Shown: positions 25,224-34,719 of the stretch, piece after piece
Position numbering within the stretch: position 1 is the first letter of the stretch
Layout of the letters: each line of letters starts with the position of its first letter
Source: Pseudomonas fluorescens
GTDB lineage: Bacteria > Pseudomonadota > Gammaproteobacteria > Pseudomonadales > Pseudomonadaceae
NCBI RefSeq assembly: GCF_019212185.1
Contig: NZ_CP078138.1
Location: forward strand, 2,896,501-2,960,500
Length of the DNA: 64,000 bases
Direction of reading: 5' to 3'
Notes under the pieces: generated by a model
The model's database searches: none
Told to the model about the DNA's origin: nothing
The model's input: only the letters and a program-made list of their open reading frames with translations
Program-made: the position numbers and the translations under genes

Positions 25224-26210
25224 ATGCGCTCGGTGATCGGTTACATCGTCTGCCTGATGGTCGCCGTGACCATTGGCTACACCTTTTCCCCGAAAACCCC
25301 ACCCCAGGCCGAAGTGTTGGCCATGCGTCCGGACCGGGTGCAGATCAATGGTCTGCTCAATCTCGGCGCACGGGTGGTGGCGGTGGGTGAGCGCGGCAGC
25401 ATTCTGCTCAGCGACGACCAGGGTGTCAGTTGGCAGCCGGCTACTGTCGCCACCCAGCGCAACGCCACCTTGACCGCCGTGGTCGCCCTCGACGCCAGGC
25501 GTTTGCTGGCGGTCGGGCACGACGGCTGGATCCTGCGCTCCGAAGACGCTGGCAGCAGCTGGCGCGAGATCCGTTACGACAGCGACCTCGGCGAGCCACT
25601 GCTGGGCATCTGGAGCGCCGGTGGCGACAACGTCATGGCCTTCGGCAGCTTCGGCAAATTCTACCAGTCGCTGGACGCCGGACAGAGCTGGACCGCGCGG
25701 CCCCTGGACATCGACAGCGCGCACCTGAACAGCATGGCCGGCGGCGACGATGGCCGGCGCATGCTGGTGGGCGAACAGGGCCTGGTCCTGCGCACCACCG
25801 ATGCCGGCCAGCACTGGCAGACCCTGCCGGCGTTCTACAGCGGATCCCTGTTCGGCATCGTGCGCCTGAGCGACGCTGACTGGGTGACCTACGGCATGCG
25901 CGGGCATGTCTTCGTCAGTCACGACTTTGGCGACAGCTGGACCCAGATCAATGTCGGCAACCAACTGCCGCTGTACGGCCATGTGCTGCTGCCCGATCAC
26001 TCAGGGCTGGTGATTGTCGGCGCCGGCAGCTCCGTGGTGCGGCTCAACGCCAAGGGTGCGCTGGTGGGTGTTGAGCGCCTGGCCGGGCTCGGCACCTTGA
26101 CCTCGGTGACGGTGGTGGGCTCGCGCCTGCTGGTCGGCGGCGAGCGCGGCGTATTGCAGGGGACAGGTGGCAGCGTGGCTGCCCGAGTGGCCACGCAGGC
26201 TACCCAGTGA
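25224..26210 (+). CDS. YCF48-like beta-propeller protein, envelope-anchored
   Basis: 328 residues. An N-terminal hydrophobic segment (RSVIGYIVCLMVAVTIGYTF) anchors or exports it. The rest is a propeller of repeated units such as SILLSDDQGVSWQ, WILRSEDAGSSWR, KFYQSLDAGQSWT, LVLRTTDAGQHWQ and VFVSHDFGDSWT, about 40-45 residues each, as in YCF48/HCF136 and BNR proteins. In DUF1302/DUF1329 clusters such proteins regularly precede an MMPL transporter, here 14 bases downstream, suggesting a periplasmic accessory. The ATG at 25224 follows AGGAG; longer frames run back through the operator. Confidence 0.82.
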   Translation: MRSVIGYIVCLMVAVTIGYTFSPKTPPQAEVLAMRPDRVQINGLLNLGARVVAVGERGSILLSDDQGVSWQPATVATQRNATLTAVVALDARRLLAVGHDGWILRSEDAGSSWREIRYDSDLGEPLLGIWSAGGDNVMAFGSFGKFYQSLDAGQSWTARPLDIDSAHLNSMAGGDDGRRMLVGEQGLVLRTTDAGQHWQTLPAFYSGSLFGIVRLSDADWVTYGMRGHVFVSHDFGDSWTQINVGNQLPLYGHVLLPDHSGLVIVGAGSSVVRLNAKGALVGVERLAGLGTLTSVTVVGSRLLVGGERGVLQGTGGSVAARVATQATQ

Positions 26211-26224
26211 AGGAGAAACGGGTA

Positions 26225-28642
26225 ATGAATCACGGAAAACACTGGGTGACGCGCAGCGTCGATACCTGCGCCGATTACCTGATGGCCTGGCGCAAGGGGC
26301 TGCTGTTGCTGTTCGTCCTGGTGACCCTGGGCCTGGGCTACAGCGCCACCCATACGCAACTGGACCCGGGCTTCAACAAGCAGATTCCGGTGCGCCATGA
26401 CTACATGATCAATTTTCTCAAGTTCAGCCATTACTTCACCGGCGCCAACCGTTTCCTGGTCAGCGTGCGCTGGAAAGGCGAGGGCGATATCTATAACGCC
26501 GAATACCTGGAGACCCTGCGCAAAGTCACCGACGATGTGTTTTTCATCTCCGGTGTCAGCCGTCCCAGCGTGACCTCGCTGTTCACCGCCAACGTGCGTT
26601 ACATCGAGATTACCGAGGAAGGTTTCTTCGGCGACGTGGTGGTGCCGCCGCGTTTCAGCGGCACCGCTGAAGACCTGGCGCAAGTGCGCAGCAACACCGC
26701 CGCTTCGGGTCAGGTCGGGCGGCTGGTGGCCAACGACCTGAAATCGGCGATGGTCCGCGCCGACCTGCAGGACACCGACCCCAAGACCGGCCAGTCGGTG
26801 TCCTATGTCGACATCGCCAAGCGCCTGGAAGAGATCCGGGGCAAGTACAACAGTGACGATATCGAGATCAACATCGTCGGCTTCGCCAAGCTGGTGGGCG
26901 ATGTGGTTGAAGGGCTGAACACGGTGATCGGCTTCTTCGTGGTCGCCTTCGTCATCACCGGCCTGCTGCTGTGGCTGTACTCGCGCTCGCTGCGCCTGAC
27001 CGTGGTCGCGCTGGTAGTCGCGCTGTTGCCGGTGGTCTGGTTGCTCGGGTTGCTGCCGCTGCTGGGACTGGGTATCGATCCGATGTCGATCCTGGTGCCG
27101 TTCCTGATTTTCTCCATCGGCGTGTCCCACGCGGTGCAGATGACCAACGCCTGGAAACAGGACGTGCTGGCCGGCAGCACATCGCTGCAGGCGGCACGTT
27201 CGGCGTTCTGCAAAATCTTCATTCCCGGTTCCCTGGCGTTGTTGATGAACGCCCTGGGCTTCGCGGTGATCATGCTGATCGACATTCCCATCGTCCACGA
27301 ACTGGGGGTCACGGCGTGCATCGGCGTGATGCTGATGATCATCACCAACAAACTGATGTTGCCGATCATCATCTCCTATCTGCGCCTGGAGCCCGGCCTG
27401 TTGCGCCGTGCGCAGGCCAAGCCCCAGGGCCGGCATCGCCTGTGGTGGCGGCTGTCGGCACTGGCGGAACCGGGGCCGGCGCTGGGCGTGTTCGCCATCA
27501 GCGTGCTGCTGCTGGTGGCCGGGGCCTGGAAGGCACGGGATTTGGCAGTGGGCGATATCGGTGCCGGCGCGCCGGAACTGCGCGCCGATTCACGCTACAA
27601 CCTGGACAACGCGAAGATCATCAGCAGCTACTCGATCGGCCTCGATGTGATGTCGGTGTTCGTCCAGGTCAAGGGCGTCGACGAAGGCTGCCTGTCGCCG
27701 GCGGTGATGCGCGCGGTGGAAGCCTTCGATTTCCGCATGCGCACCGTCGCGGGTGTGCAGTCGATCCAGAGTGTGGCGGACATGGGCAAGCGGGTGATTG
27801 CCGGCAATAACGAAGGCAACCCGCGCTGGGCGGCGATCCCCGGTTCGCCTCGTGGCCTGAGCCAGGGCGCCCGGGCTTACGTGCCGGATGACGGGCTGGT
27901 GACCGACGGTTGCCAGCAGATGCAGATCCTGGTGTTTCTCGCCGATCACGAGGGCAGCACCGTCAGCCATGCCATCGCCGAGGCCAAGCGGATCATTGCG
28001 CAAGTCAGCTCGCCCGAGGTCGATTTTCTCCTCGCCGGCGGCAACGTCGGGGTGATGGCTGCCTCCAACGAAGCGGTCAAGCGCGCCGAAGTGATTATGC
28101 TCGCTGCGCTATTCGGATCAGTGGCGCTGTTTTGCTGGCTGACCTTCTTGTCGATCCGTGCGGTGCTGTGCATTCTGGTGCCGCTGGCGATCGTCGCGAT
28201 CCTCTGCAATGCCTTGATGACCCTGCTGGGGATCGGCCTCAAGGTCGCGACCTTGCCGGTGATGGCGCTGGGTGTGGGGGTGGGGGTCGACTACGGGATT
28301 TACCTGTATGAGCGCATCCAACACGAAATGCTGCGCGGCGCGAACCTGCGCGAGGCCTTCTACGAGGCCATGTGTCAGCGCGGTACCGCTGCAGTGTTTA
28401 CCGCTGTGACCATGTCCATCGGCGTCTGCACCTGGGCCTTTGCACCGCTGAAATTCCAGGCTGACATGGGCGTGCTGCTGTCGTTCATGTTTCTGGTCAA
28501 TGTGTTGGGGGCGATCTTCCTGCTGCCGGCACTGGCTGCCTGGTTCAACCGCGGGCGGCCGCTGGTAACCCAGCGCGAGCGTGCAGCGGCGCCGGTGCAG
28601 GGGGCTTTTCCGCTGAAAAACAGTCCGGCGGCGCGGGACTGA
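26225..28642 (+). CDS. MMPL/RND-superfamily transporter
   Basis: 805 residues, with two repeats of one membrane span, a large periplasmic loop and a five-span bundle. The first bundle is at about 230-400 (VEGLNTVIGFFVVAFVITGL...) and the second at about 610-790 (VIMLAALFGSVALFCWLTFL...). GVDYGIYLYERIQHEM is the MMPL signature in the second bundle. Proton-driven movement of a hydrophobic substrate is usual for the family; a steroid is inferred from context. The ATG at 26225 follows AAGGAG; a GTG at 26207 is an alternative start. Confidence 0.85.
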   Translation: MNHGKHWVTRSVDTCADYLMAWRKGLLLLFVLVTLGLGYSATHTQLDPGFNKQIPVRHDYMINFLKFSHYFTGANRFLVSVRWKGEGDIYNAEYLETLRKVTDDVFFISGVSRPSVTSLFTANVRYIEITEEGFFGDVVVPPRFSGTAEDLAQVRSNTAASGQVGRLVANDLKSAMVRADLQDTDPKTGQSVSYVDIAKRLEEIRGKYNSDDIEINIVGFAKLVGDVVEGLNTVIGFFVVAFVITGLLLWLYSRSLRLTVVALVVALLPVVWLLGLLPLLGLGIDPMSILVPFLIFSIGVSHAVQMTNAWKQDVLAGSTSLQAARSAFCKIFIPGSLALLMNALGFAVIMLIDIPIVHELGVTACIGVMLMIITNKLMLPIIISYLRLEPGLLRRAQAKPQGRHRLWWRLSALAEPGPALGVFAISVLLLVAGAWKARDLAVGDIGAGAPELRADSRYNLDNAKIISSYSIGLDVMSVFVQVKGVDEGCLSPAVMRAVEAFDFRMRTVAGVQSIQSVADMGKRVIAGNNEGNPRWAAIPGSPRGLSQGARAYVPDDGLVTDGCQQMQILVFLADHEGSTVSHAIAEAKRIIAQVSSPEVDFLLAGGNVGVMAASNEAVKRAEVIMLAALFGSVALFCWLTFLSIRAVLCILVPLAIVAILCNALMTLLGIGLKVATLPVMALGVGVGVDYGIYLYERIQHEMLRGANLREAFYEAMCQRGTAAVFTAVTMSIGVCTWAFAPLKFQADMGVLLSFMFLVNVLGAIFLLPALAAWFNRGRPLVTQRERAAAPVQGAFPLKNSPAARD

Positions 28643-28747
28643 CCGCCCGCAGAAATAAACCGCGCAGGCCTCTTGTGGACGGCGCGGCGGCTGGAGAAAC
28701 TGGGGCCGGTCCCATAGAGGGCCACCCCGGCAAGATGCGATTTGAGC

Positions 28748-28766
28748 GGGGAGCCCCGAGCTCCCC
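28748..28766 (+). other. Hairpin upstream of the first LuxR gene
   Basis: GGGGAGC (28748-28754) and GCTCCCC (28760-28766) form a 7-bp stem. An AT-rich stretch follows, so it may partly terminate the transporter transcript before the regulator gene. Confidence 0.45.
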
Positions 28767-28829
28767 CGGGTCGAAATTATAACAATAATAAGGGGAAGGC
28801 CATGTCCTTGCCCGTGCGAGGTAAAGGCT

Positions 28830-30065
28830 ATGCATGATGTTCTGTTGACCCATGAAGCCCTGGCGAGTGTCGGCCTGGACCTCACGCGCTACAACGAGTT
28901 GGTGGGGGAGATCTATGACGGCGCGCTGGAACCCAAGCGCATGGCCCACGCCCTCAGGAGTTTTCTCAAACTCTTTGACGCCAATTTTGTCACCCTGATT
29001 CTGCGGGTGCCGGACCAGCCTGACACCGGCCTGATGATTATCGTCGGCGAGATCGAGGGGGCCGGTGAAATCAACTACATGACCTACCCGCAGACCAACT
29101 CGCCGTTCGGCAACCAGCCGCTGGACCAGGTGTTCACGGTGGACGACATCATGACCGCGACGCAGTGGGAGCAGCACGGCTACTTCAAGACCTTTTGCGG
29201 CCCCCATGACGTGTATCACCTGATGGGCGCCGATATTTCCACCCCGGACGGCGGCAAACTGCGCTTTCGCATGACTCGCCCCAAGCGTTCGCCGAACTTC
29301 AGCGGCCACGAGCGGGCACTCTGCGCCAGCTTCCTGCCGCACCTGCGCCGCGCCTCGCAACTGCATAACCTGCTGGATCGCAGCGAGTCGATCGGCGAGT
29401 TGTACTCCCAGGCCATCAGCCGCCTGTCGGTGGCGACCCTGGTGCTCGACGAGAGCGGCAGCGTACTGCAGAGCAACCCGGTGGCCGAGGAAATTCTTGC
29501 CCGCTCTGACGGCCTGAAGCTGGTGGGCGGGCGCCTGGAGGCGACTTATCCGAGCGACAACCGCGAGCTGCAACGGCTGATCCGTGGCGCCTTTGACCCG
29601 GATGCGCCAAAAGGGGCCGAAGCCATGTCGGTGACCCGGCCGTCGGGCCTGGTCAACCTGGGGGTGGTGGTCGAATCGATTCCCTGTCTCGATTGGGCGG
29701 AAGAGAAGGGCCAGCCGGCGGCGTTGGTGTACATCCGCGACGCGTCGAGCAAATCCCTGGCCAGCGAAGTGGTGACCAAGCAGTTGTTCAACCTGACCCG
29801 GGCCGAAACCGCCCTGGCCATGGAGTTGGCCAACGGTTTGTCGCTGGAGGAGGCCGCCGAAGTCCTGAATATCCGCCGCAACACCGCGCGGGCGCATTTG
29901 CGTTCGATCTTCTCCAAGACCGGCGTGCGCCGTCAGACCGAGCTGGTGCGGATCATGCTCAACAGCGTGGTCGCCCTGGGCAAACCCAAGCTGGCGCTAA
30001 AGGTGGTGGATAAAATCAAGGTGCCGCCGCCCAAGCTGGCCGTACCGGTCTATCGCCAGGCTTGA
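28830..30065 (+). CDS. LuxR-type transcriptional regulator, paralogue 1
   Basis: 411 residues. The C-terminal helix-turn-helix (about 340-400) reads LTRAETALAMELANGLSLEE followed by AAEVLNIRRNTARAHLRSIF, the LuxR/NarL DNA-binding form. About 185-310 is PAS-like (LSVATLVLDESGSVLQSNPV). The N-terminal 180 residues match no sensor domain I recognise but are shared end to end with the regulator at 62230. There is no autoinducer-binding or receiver domain, so direct sensing of a steroid through the PAS-like part, as proposed for TeiR of Comamonas, is plausible. It is the candidate binder of the 18-bp dyads. Confidence 0.85.
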   Translation: MHDVLLTHEALASVGLDLTRYNELVGEIYDGALEPKRMAHALRSFLKLFDANFVTLILRVPDQPDTGLMIIVGEIEGAGEINYMTYPQTNSPFGNQPLDQVFTVDDIMTATQWEQHGYFKTFCGPHDVYHLMGADISTPDGGKLRFRMTRPKRSPNFSGHERALCASFLPHLRRASQLHNLLDRSESIGELYSQAISRLSVATLVLDESGSVLQSNPVAEEILARSDGLKLVGGRLEATYPSDNRELQRLIRGAFDPDAPKGAEAMSVTRPSGLVNLGVVVESIPCLDWAEEKGQPAALVYIRDASSKSLASEVVTKQLFNLTRAETALAMELANGLSLEEAAEVLNIRRNTARAHLRSIFSKTGVRRQTELVRIMLNSVVALGKPKLALKVVDKIKVPPPKLAVPVYRQA

Positions 30066-30077
30066 TCCTGCCTCTCC

Positions 30078-30113
30078 AGCGCCGGGCGTTCCTGCCCGGC
30101 GCTGCGCTGTTTT
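30078..30113 (+). terminator. Terminator of the first LuxR gene
   Basis: AGCGCCGGGC (30078-30087) pairs with GCCCGGCGCT (30094-30103) over a 6-base loop; the tail GCGCTGTTTTC is T-rich. The next operator begins two bases later at 30115. Confidence 0.8.
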
Positions 30114-30114
30114 C

Positions 30115-30132
30115 TAGTCTGCCCGGACGATG
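30115..30132 (+). promoter_or_regulatory. 18-bp steroid-regulon operator for hsdA
   Basis: TAGTCTGCCCGGACGATG, with -10-like GATACT at 30154-30159. The tract CCTGTCGATACTGGG around this hexamer is also found at the 63446 promoter. Confidence 0.78.
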
Positions 30133-30185
30133 CCGCGGTGTGAGCGCCCTGTCGATACTGGGTGGACCCATCACGGAGAACCACC

Positions 30186-30953
30186 ATGCCAACAACAGCT
30201 ATTACCGGCAGCGCGTCGGGCATCGGCGCGGCCGTCGCTGCTGCCCTGCGTGCCGCCGGGCATCAGGTCATCGGTATCGATCGCGGTAACGCCGAAGTGC
30301 TTGCCGATCTGTCGACTGCGCAAGGTCGCGACGCGGCCATCCATCAGGTCCTTGAACTCAGCGGCGGGGTGCTCGACGGCCTGATCTGCTGCGCCGGGGT
30401 TGGCGTAACGGCGCCCAACTGCGGGCTGGTGTTGGCGGTCAATTATTTTGGCGTCAGTCAGTTACTCGACGGTCTGCAGGGCGCCCTGGCGCGGGGACAA
30501 CAGGGGGCGGCATTGGTCATCGGTTCGGTGGCAGCGACCCATTGCGGGCCGGATGGCCAGCCGCTGATCGAAGCCATGCTGGCGGGCGATGAGCAGCAGG
30601 CACTGGCGTTGGCCAACAGCCTCGGCCAGCCCCATGTGGCCTATGCCGCGTCGAAAGCCGCGATCACTCAACAGGCCCGGCGCCTGGCAGTGGTGTGGGG
30701 TAAGCAGGGCCTGCGGCTTAACGTGGTGGCGCCGGGCGCGGTGGAAACGCCGCTGCACCAGGCGTCGCTGGACGATGCCCGGTTTGGCCAGGCGACCCGG
30801 GATTTTGTCGCACCGCTGGGACGTGCCGGTCGACCCGAAGAGATCGCTGCCGTGGTAGCGTTCCTGCAATCGGCGCAAGCGTCGTTTGTCCATGGCAGCT
30901 TGGTATTTGTCGATGGCGGCATGGACGCCATGGTCCGCGCCGCGCGCTTCTAA
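30186..30953 (+). CDS. hsdA: 3alpha-hydroxysteroid dehydrogenase/carbonyl reductase
   Basis: 255 residues, strongly resembling Comamonas testosteroni 3alpha-HSD/CR as I recall it, including VIGIDRGNAEVLADLSTAQG, the NYFGVSQLLDGL region and a C-terminal VDGGMDAM. The cofactor motif is TGSASGIG; the catalytic triad is Ser114, Tyr153, Lys157. It interconverts 3alpha-hydroxy and 3-oxo groups of steroids with NAD, the entry step for bile acids and androsterone. The ATG at 30186 follows GGAG. Its own strong operator makes it a likely early-induced gene. Confidence 0.88.
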   Translation: MPTTAITGSASGIGAAVAAALRAAGHQVIGIDRGNAEVLADLSTAQGRDAAIHQVLELSGGVLDGLICCAGVGVTAPNCGLVLAVNYFGVSQLLDGLQGALARGQQGAALVIGSVAATHCGPDGQPLIEAMLAGDEQQALALANSLGQPHVAYAASKAAITQQARRLAVVWGKQGLRLNVVAPGAVETPLHQASLDDARFGQATRDFVAPLGRAGRPEEIAAVVAFLQSAQASFVHGSLVFVDGGMDAMVRAARF

Positions 30954-30965
30954 TAAGGAATCTGC

Positions 30966-31799
30966 ATGAACAAGGTGGCATTCATTACCGGCGCCAGCCG
31001 GGGTATCGGTCGCGAGGCGGCACTGGCATTCGCCCGCGCCGGTTTCGACGTGGCCATCAGCGCACGCACGCTGAATGAGGGCGAGCAACATGAGCATGCC
31101 CTGCGTGACGCCGCCGGTGCGCCGCTGGCCGGCAGTCTCAACGGCACCGCCGAGGCCTTGCGCGAGCTGGGCGGCCGGGTGCTGGTGGTGCCGATGGACC
31201 TGCTCGACAGCGCCTCGGCCCTGGCGGCCTGTGCAGCGGTGCTGGCCGAGTTTGGGCGCATCGATGTGTTGATCAACAACGCGATCTATCAGGGTAGCGA
31301 CCTCAACGCCGGCTTCATGGAGTTGCAGCCACAGACCCTGGAGCGGATGTTCCAGGGCTACATCCTGACCCCGTTCCTACTGACCCGGGCCGTGACCGAA
31401 CACATGGTGACGCGCGGCGGCGGGGTGGTGATCAACGTCACCTCCGGCGCTGGTGAGAGCGATCCACCGGTGGCGGCGGGCAAGGGCGGTTGGGGCTATG
31501 CCTATGGCGCGGGCAAGGCGGCGGTGTCGCGGCTGTCCGGAGTGCTGACCACCGAGCTGGGGGCGCAGGGTGTGTGTGCCTATACCCTGAATCCAGGTGT
31601 AGTCACCACCGAAGCGCTGAAGGCGACCATTGGTGATAAAGGCTTGATCGCTTTGCGCGCCGGCAGCGCTCCACCCGAAGTACCGGCGGCGGTGATGCTG
31701 TGGCTGGCGACCGCCGAACAGGCCCCTGAGTTTCAGCGGCGGACCATTGCGGCACAGCCGTTTGCGCTGGAGCAGGGGATTGTGGCTGACTGGCGATAA
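30966..31799 (+). CDS. SDR-family oxidoreductase
   Basis: 277-residue SDR: TGASRGIG cofactor motif, NNAIYQG in place of NNAG, Ser in VTSGAGES and the active-site YGAGK. The insertion around GEQHEHALRDAAGAPLAGSL after the second strand is longer than usual. It is 12 bases behind hsdA and so co-transcribed; a second hydroxysteroid dehydrogenase activity is likely, with no clear regiospecificity. A strong hairpin follows. Confidence 0.83.
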   Translation: MNKVAFITGASRGIGREAALAFARAGFDVAISARTLNEGEQHEHALRDAAGAPLAGSLNGTAEALRELGGRVLVVPMDLLDSASALAACAAVLAEFGRIDVLINNAIYQGSDLNAGFMELQPQTLERMFQGYILTPFLLTRAVTEHMVTRGGGVVINVTSGAGESDPPVAAGKGGWGYAYGAGKAAVSRLSGVLTTELGAQGVCAYTLNPGVVTTEALKATIGDKGLIALRAGSAPPEVPAAVMLWLATAEQAPEFQRRTIAAQPFALEQGIVADWR

Positions 31800-31812
31800 T
31801 GGCCTATACGCC

Positions 31813-31842
31813 CTGTGGGAGCTAGCAGGCTAGCTCCCACAG
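31813..31842. terminator. Bidirectional hairpin between converging operons
   Basis: CTGTGGGAGCTAGC (31813-31826) and GCTAGCTCCCACAG (31829-31842) form a perfect 14-bp stem with a 2-base loop, REP-like, between the hsdA operon and the hsaF end. The following TTGTTGTG is only moderately T-rich. Confidence 0.7.
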
Positions 31843-31868
31843 TTGTTGTGTTGATCAAGAAGGTCTTT

Positions 31869-32897
31869 TTATGCCTGCCGACGCTGCCGGGCCAGGGTCA
31901 TGGCGGTGTCTTCGATCATGTCTTCCTGGCCACCGACCATACCGCGGCGACCCATTTCCACGAGGATCTCCCGGGCCGACACGCCGTACTTTTTCTCGGC
32001 ACGCTTGGCAAACAGCAGGAACGAGCCATAGACCCCGGCGTAACCCATGGTCAGTGCGTCGCGGTCGCTGCGGATCGGGAAGTCCATGATCGGCACCACC
32101 AGGTCCTCGGCCACGTCCTGGATGCCGAACACGCTGACGCCGGTCTCGATACCCATGCGGTCACACACCGCCACCAACACTTCCATCGGCGTATTGCCGG
32201 CACCGGCTCCAAGCCCTGCACATGCGGCGTCGATGCGGTTAGCCCCGGCGGCAATCGCGGCGATCGAGTTGGACACACCCATCGACAAATTGTGATGCCC
32301 ATGAAAGCCAATCTCGGTTCCCGGCTTGAGGGCGGTGCGCATCGCGGCGACGCGGGCGCTGACGTCATGGGGCAGCAAGTAGCCGGCGGAGTCGGTGAGG
32401 TAGATGCAGTTGGCGCCATAGCTTTCCATCAGCAGGCCCTGCTTGACCAGGCCTTCGGGGCTGTTCATGTGGGCCATCATCAGGAAGCCGACGGTGTCCA
32501 TGCCGAGGTTGCGCGCATGGGAGATGTGCTGTTCGCTGACGTCAGCCTCGGTGCAATGGGTGGCCACACGGATGGTGTTGACTCCGATTTCATGGGCCAT
32601 TTTCAGGTGGTCGACAGTGCCGATGCCGGGCAACAGCAGGGCCGAGACCTTGGCTTTTTTCATCAGCGGGATCACCGCCGACAGATATTCCTCATCGGTG
32701 TGCGCCGGGAAACCGTAGTTGACCGAGCTGCCGCCGAGGCCGTCACCGTGGGTCACTTCGATCAGCGGCACGCCGGCGGCATCGAGGCCACAGGCGATGT
32801 CCTTCATCTGTTGCAGGCTGATCTGGTGGCGCTTGGGGTGCATGCCGTCGCGCAGGCACATGTCGTGAACGGTGATGCTTTTGCCGCGAAGATCCAT
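31869..32897 (-). CDS. hsaF: 4-hydroxy-2-oxoacid aldolase (HsaF/TesG type)
   Basis: 342 residues, DmpG/BphI family: [16 protein letters not shown] at the N terminus gives the catalytic Arg and metal Asp, and [18 protein letters not shown] holds the metal-binding His pair. It splits 4-hydroxy-2-oxohexanoate (from ring A) to pyruvate and propanal, and hands the aldehyde to the acylating dehydrogenase next to it through a channel, as known for this enzyme pair. The order hsaE-hsaG-hsaF on the minus strand makes it the last gene. Family assignment is firm; the steroid role comes from context. Confidence 0.92.
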   Translation of the reverse strand: MDLRGKSITVHDMCLRDGMHPKRHQISLQQMKDIACGLDAAGVPLIEVTHGDGLGGSSVNYGFPAHTDEEYLSAVIPLMKKAKVSALLLPGIGTVDHLKMAHEIGVNTIRVATHCTEADVSEQHISHARNLGMDTVGFLMMAHMNSPEGLVKQGLLMESYGANCIYLTDSAGYLLPHDVSARVAAMRTALKPGTEIGFHGHHNLSMGVSNSIAAIAAGANRIDAACAGLGAGAGNTPMEVLVAVCDRMGIETGVSVFGIQDVAEDLVVPIMDFPIRSDRDALTMGYAGVYGSFLLFAKRAEKKYGVSAREILVEMGRRGMVGGQEDMIEDTAMTLARQRRQA

Positions 32898-32907
32898 TGT
32901 CGGCTCC

Positions 32908-33834
32908 TTATGCGTGGGCGGGTTGGGCAGTGGCTTGCAGGACCAGCTCGCCCTTGAGGATTTCCTCGGCGAACATCTCGGCGGTGCGCGCAGCGGCGGC
33001 GGTCATGATGTCGAGGTTGCCAGCGTACTTGGGCAGGTAGTCGCCGAGGCCTTCGACCTCCATGAAGACCGACACCCGGTTGCCGTCGAACACCGGACCG
33101 TTGACCAGCTTGTAGCCGGGCACATAGCGCTGCACCTGGGCGATCATCGCTTCGATGGCGGCGGTAATTGCCGACTGGTCAGGCTCGCTTTCGGTCAGGC
33201 AATGCACGGTGTCGCGCATGATCAACGGCGGCTCGGCGGGGTTGATGATAATGATCGCCTTGCCTTTCTTTGCACCGCCGACTTTTTCCACGGCGCTGGA
33301 GGTGGTGCGGGTGAACTCGTCGATGTTCTTGCGGGTGCCCGGACCCACCGATTTGGAGGCGGCCGTGGCAATGATTTCCGCGTATTCCACCGGCTGCACG
33401 CTGGACACGGCGGCCACCAGCGGGATGGTCGCCTGGCCGCCGCAGGTGACCATGTTGACGTTCATTACCCCCAGGCCCAGCTGCGCCTTGAGGTTGACCG
33501 GCGGCACGCAATACGGGCCGATGGCCGCCGGCGTCAGGTCGATCATTAACACCCCGAGGGCATTGAGCTTGCGCGAGTTTTGCGCATGCACGTAGGCCGA
33601 CGTGGCGTCGAAGGCGATCTGGATCTGGTCTTCGAGAACGTGGGGCAGCAGGCCGTCAACACCGTCGGCGGTGGTTTTCAGGCCCAGTTCGCGGGCGCGG
33701 GCCAGGCCTTCGGAGGTTGCGTCGATGCCGACCATCCACACCGGCTCCAGCACGTCGCTGCGCATCAGTTTGTACAGCAGGTCGGTGCCGATATTGCCCG
33801 GTCCGATCAGCGCGCATTTGATTTTTTTGCTCAT
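32908..33834 (-). CDS. hsaG: Acylating acetaldehyde/propanal dehydrogenase (HsaG/TesF type)
   Basis: 308 residues, DmpF/BphJ family. [14 protein letters not shown] is the NAD-binding glycine motif and [14 protein letters not shown] holds the catalytic Cys (about residue 130). It oxidises propanal with CoA to propionyl-CoA, the end of ring-A breakdown. It stands 10 bases before hsaF, its partner in a bifunctional complex. The start ATG at 33834 has only a weak ribosome site but matches family N termini. Confidence 0.92.
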   Translation of the reverse strand: MSKKIKCALIGPGNIGTDLLYKLMRSDVLEPVWMVGIDATSEGLARARELGLKTTADGVDGLLPHVLEDQIQIAFDATSAYVHAQNSRKLNALGVLMIDLTPAAIGPYCVPPVNLKAQLGLGVMNVNMVTCGGQATIPLVAAVSSVQPVEYAEIIATAASKSVGPGTRKNIDEFTRTTSSAVEKVGGAKKGKAIIIINPAEPPLIMRDTVHCLTESEPDQSAITAAIEAMIAQVQRYVPGYKLVNGPVFDGNRVSVFMEVEGLGDYLPKYAGNLDIMTAAAARTAEMFAEEILKGELVLQATAQPAHA

Positions 33835-33858
33835 GGTTTTTCGCTCAAGGGGGAGGGG

Positions 33859-34650
33859 TCAAGGAACAAAACGCAGGCTGGTTTCACCGAGGCCGCTCAT
33901 GCTCAGGCTGATGCGATCACCCGCGACCACCGGCACCAGTGGCGCCAGGGCGCCGGAGAGAATGATTTCGCCACGGCGGAACGGAATGCCCAGTTCGCCC
34001 AGGGTATTGGCCAGCCAGGCCACCGCTGCGCAAGGGTGGCCCTGCACCGCCGAGCCAAGGCCTGCGCCTGCCGGCCCGCCGTTTTTCAGCAGTTGCATGT
34101 GCACGGCGGCCAGGTCCAGCGAGCGTGGATCGATGCGCTGGCTGCCGAGGGCGAACACCCCGCAGGAGGCGTTGTCGGCCACGGTGTCCTGGATGCGGAT
34201 CTGCCAGTCGGTGATCCGCGAGTCGACGATTTCAAAGCACGGCGCCACCCATTGACTGGCGGCCAGCACGTCTTCGGCGCTGATCCCCGGGCCTTGCAAA
34301 TCTTCGCCGAGAATAAACGCGATTTCGCCTTCGGCCCGCGGCTGGATCAGGTTGTAGCGGGACAGGCTGACATCGCTGCGATCCTCGACCTGCATGGCGT
34401 TGGTGAGGAAGCCGAAGTCTGGTTGGTGGACATCGAGCATCTCCTGCACGGCGCGGCTGGTGACCCCGATTTTCTTGCCAATCACCCGCTCGCCGAGGGC
34501 TTCGCGGCGTTGCAGGAACTGGAGGGAAATCTGGTAGGCCTGCTCCAGGGTGATGTCCGGGTAGCGTTGGGTCAGGGGGGCCAGGGTCTGGCGGTTGCGC
34601 AGGGCGTTGAACAGTTCGGCGCCGAGCGCGTTGATCAGGTGGGCGTCCAT
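33859..34650 (-). CDS. hsaE: 2-hydroxyhexa-2,4-dienoate hydratase (HsaE/TesE type)
   Basis: 263 residues, fumarylacetoacetase-like/MhpD-type hydratase. GKKIGVTSRAVQEML, the metal-ligand run PRAEGEIAFILGEDL and FEIVDSRITDWQ are family marks. It adds water to the C6 dienoate released from ring A by HsaD. A terminator-like stem (34671-34706) lies between this gene and the SDR upstream on the same strand, so expression may depend on read-through. The ATG at 34650 follows CTGGAG. Confidence 0.9.
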   Translation of the reverse strand: MDAHLINALGAELFNALRNRQTLAPLTQRYPDITLEQAYQISLQFLQRREALGERVIGKKIGVTSRAVQEMLDVHQPDFGFLTNAMQVEDRSDVSLSRYNLIQPRAEGEIAFILGEDLQGPGISAEDVLAASQWVAPCFEIVDSRITDWQIRIQDTVADNASCGVFALGSQRIDPRSLDLAAVHMQLLKNGGPAGAGLGSAVQGHPCAAVAWLANTLGELGIPFRRGEIILSGALAPLVPVVAGDRISLSMSGLGETSLRFVP

Positions 34651-34670
34651 GGCGAAGGCTCCAGGGGATT

Positions 34671-34706
34671 AAAAAAAAGCCCGCCCCAACAGCGTCAGGG
34701 GCGGGC
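34671..34706 (-). terminator. Terminator between the 7alpha-HSDH-like gene and hsaE
   Basis: On the minus strand GCCCGCCCC (34706-34698) pairs with GGGGCGGGC (34687-34679) and runs into eight T (34678-34671). No operator or clear promoter fits in the 20 bases before hsaE, so the stem may work as a leaky stop that lowers hsaEGF relative to the SDR. Confidence 0.88.
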
Positions 34707-34719
34707 CCAAAGGAGTGCG

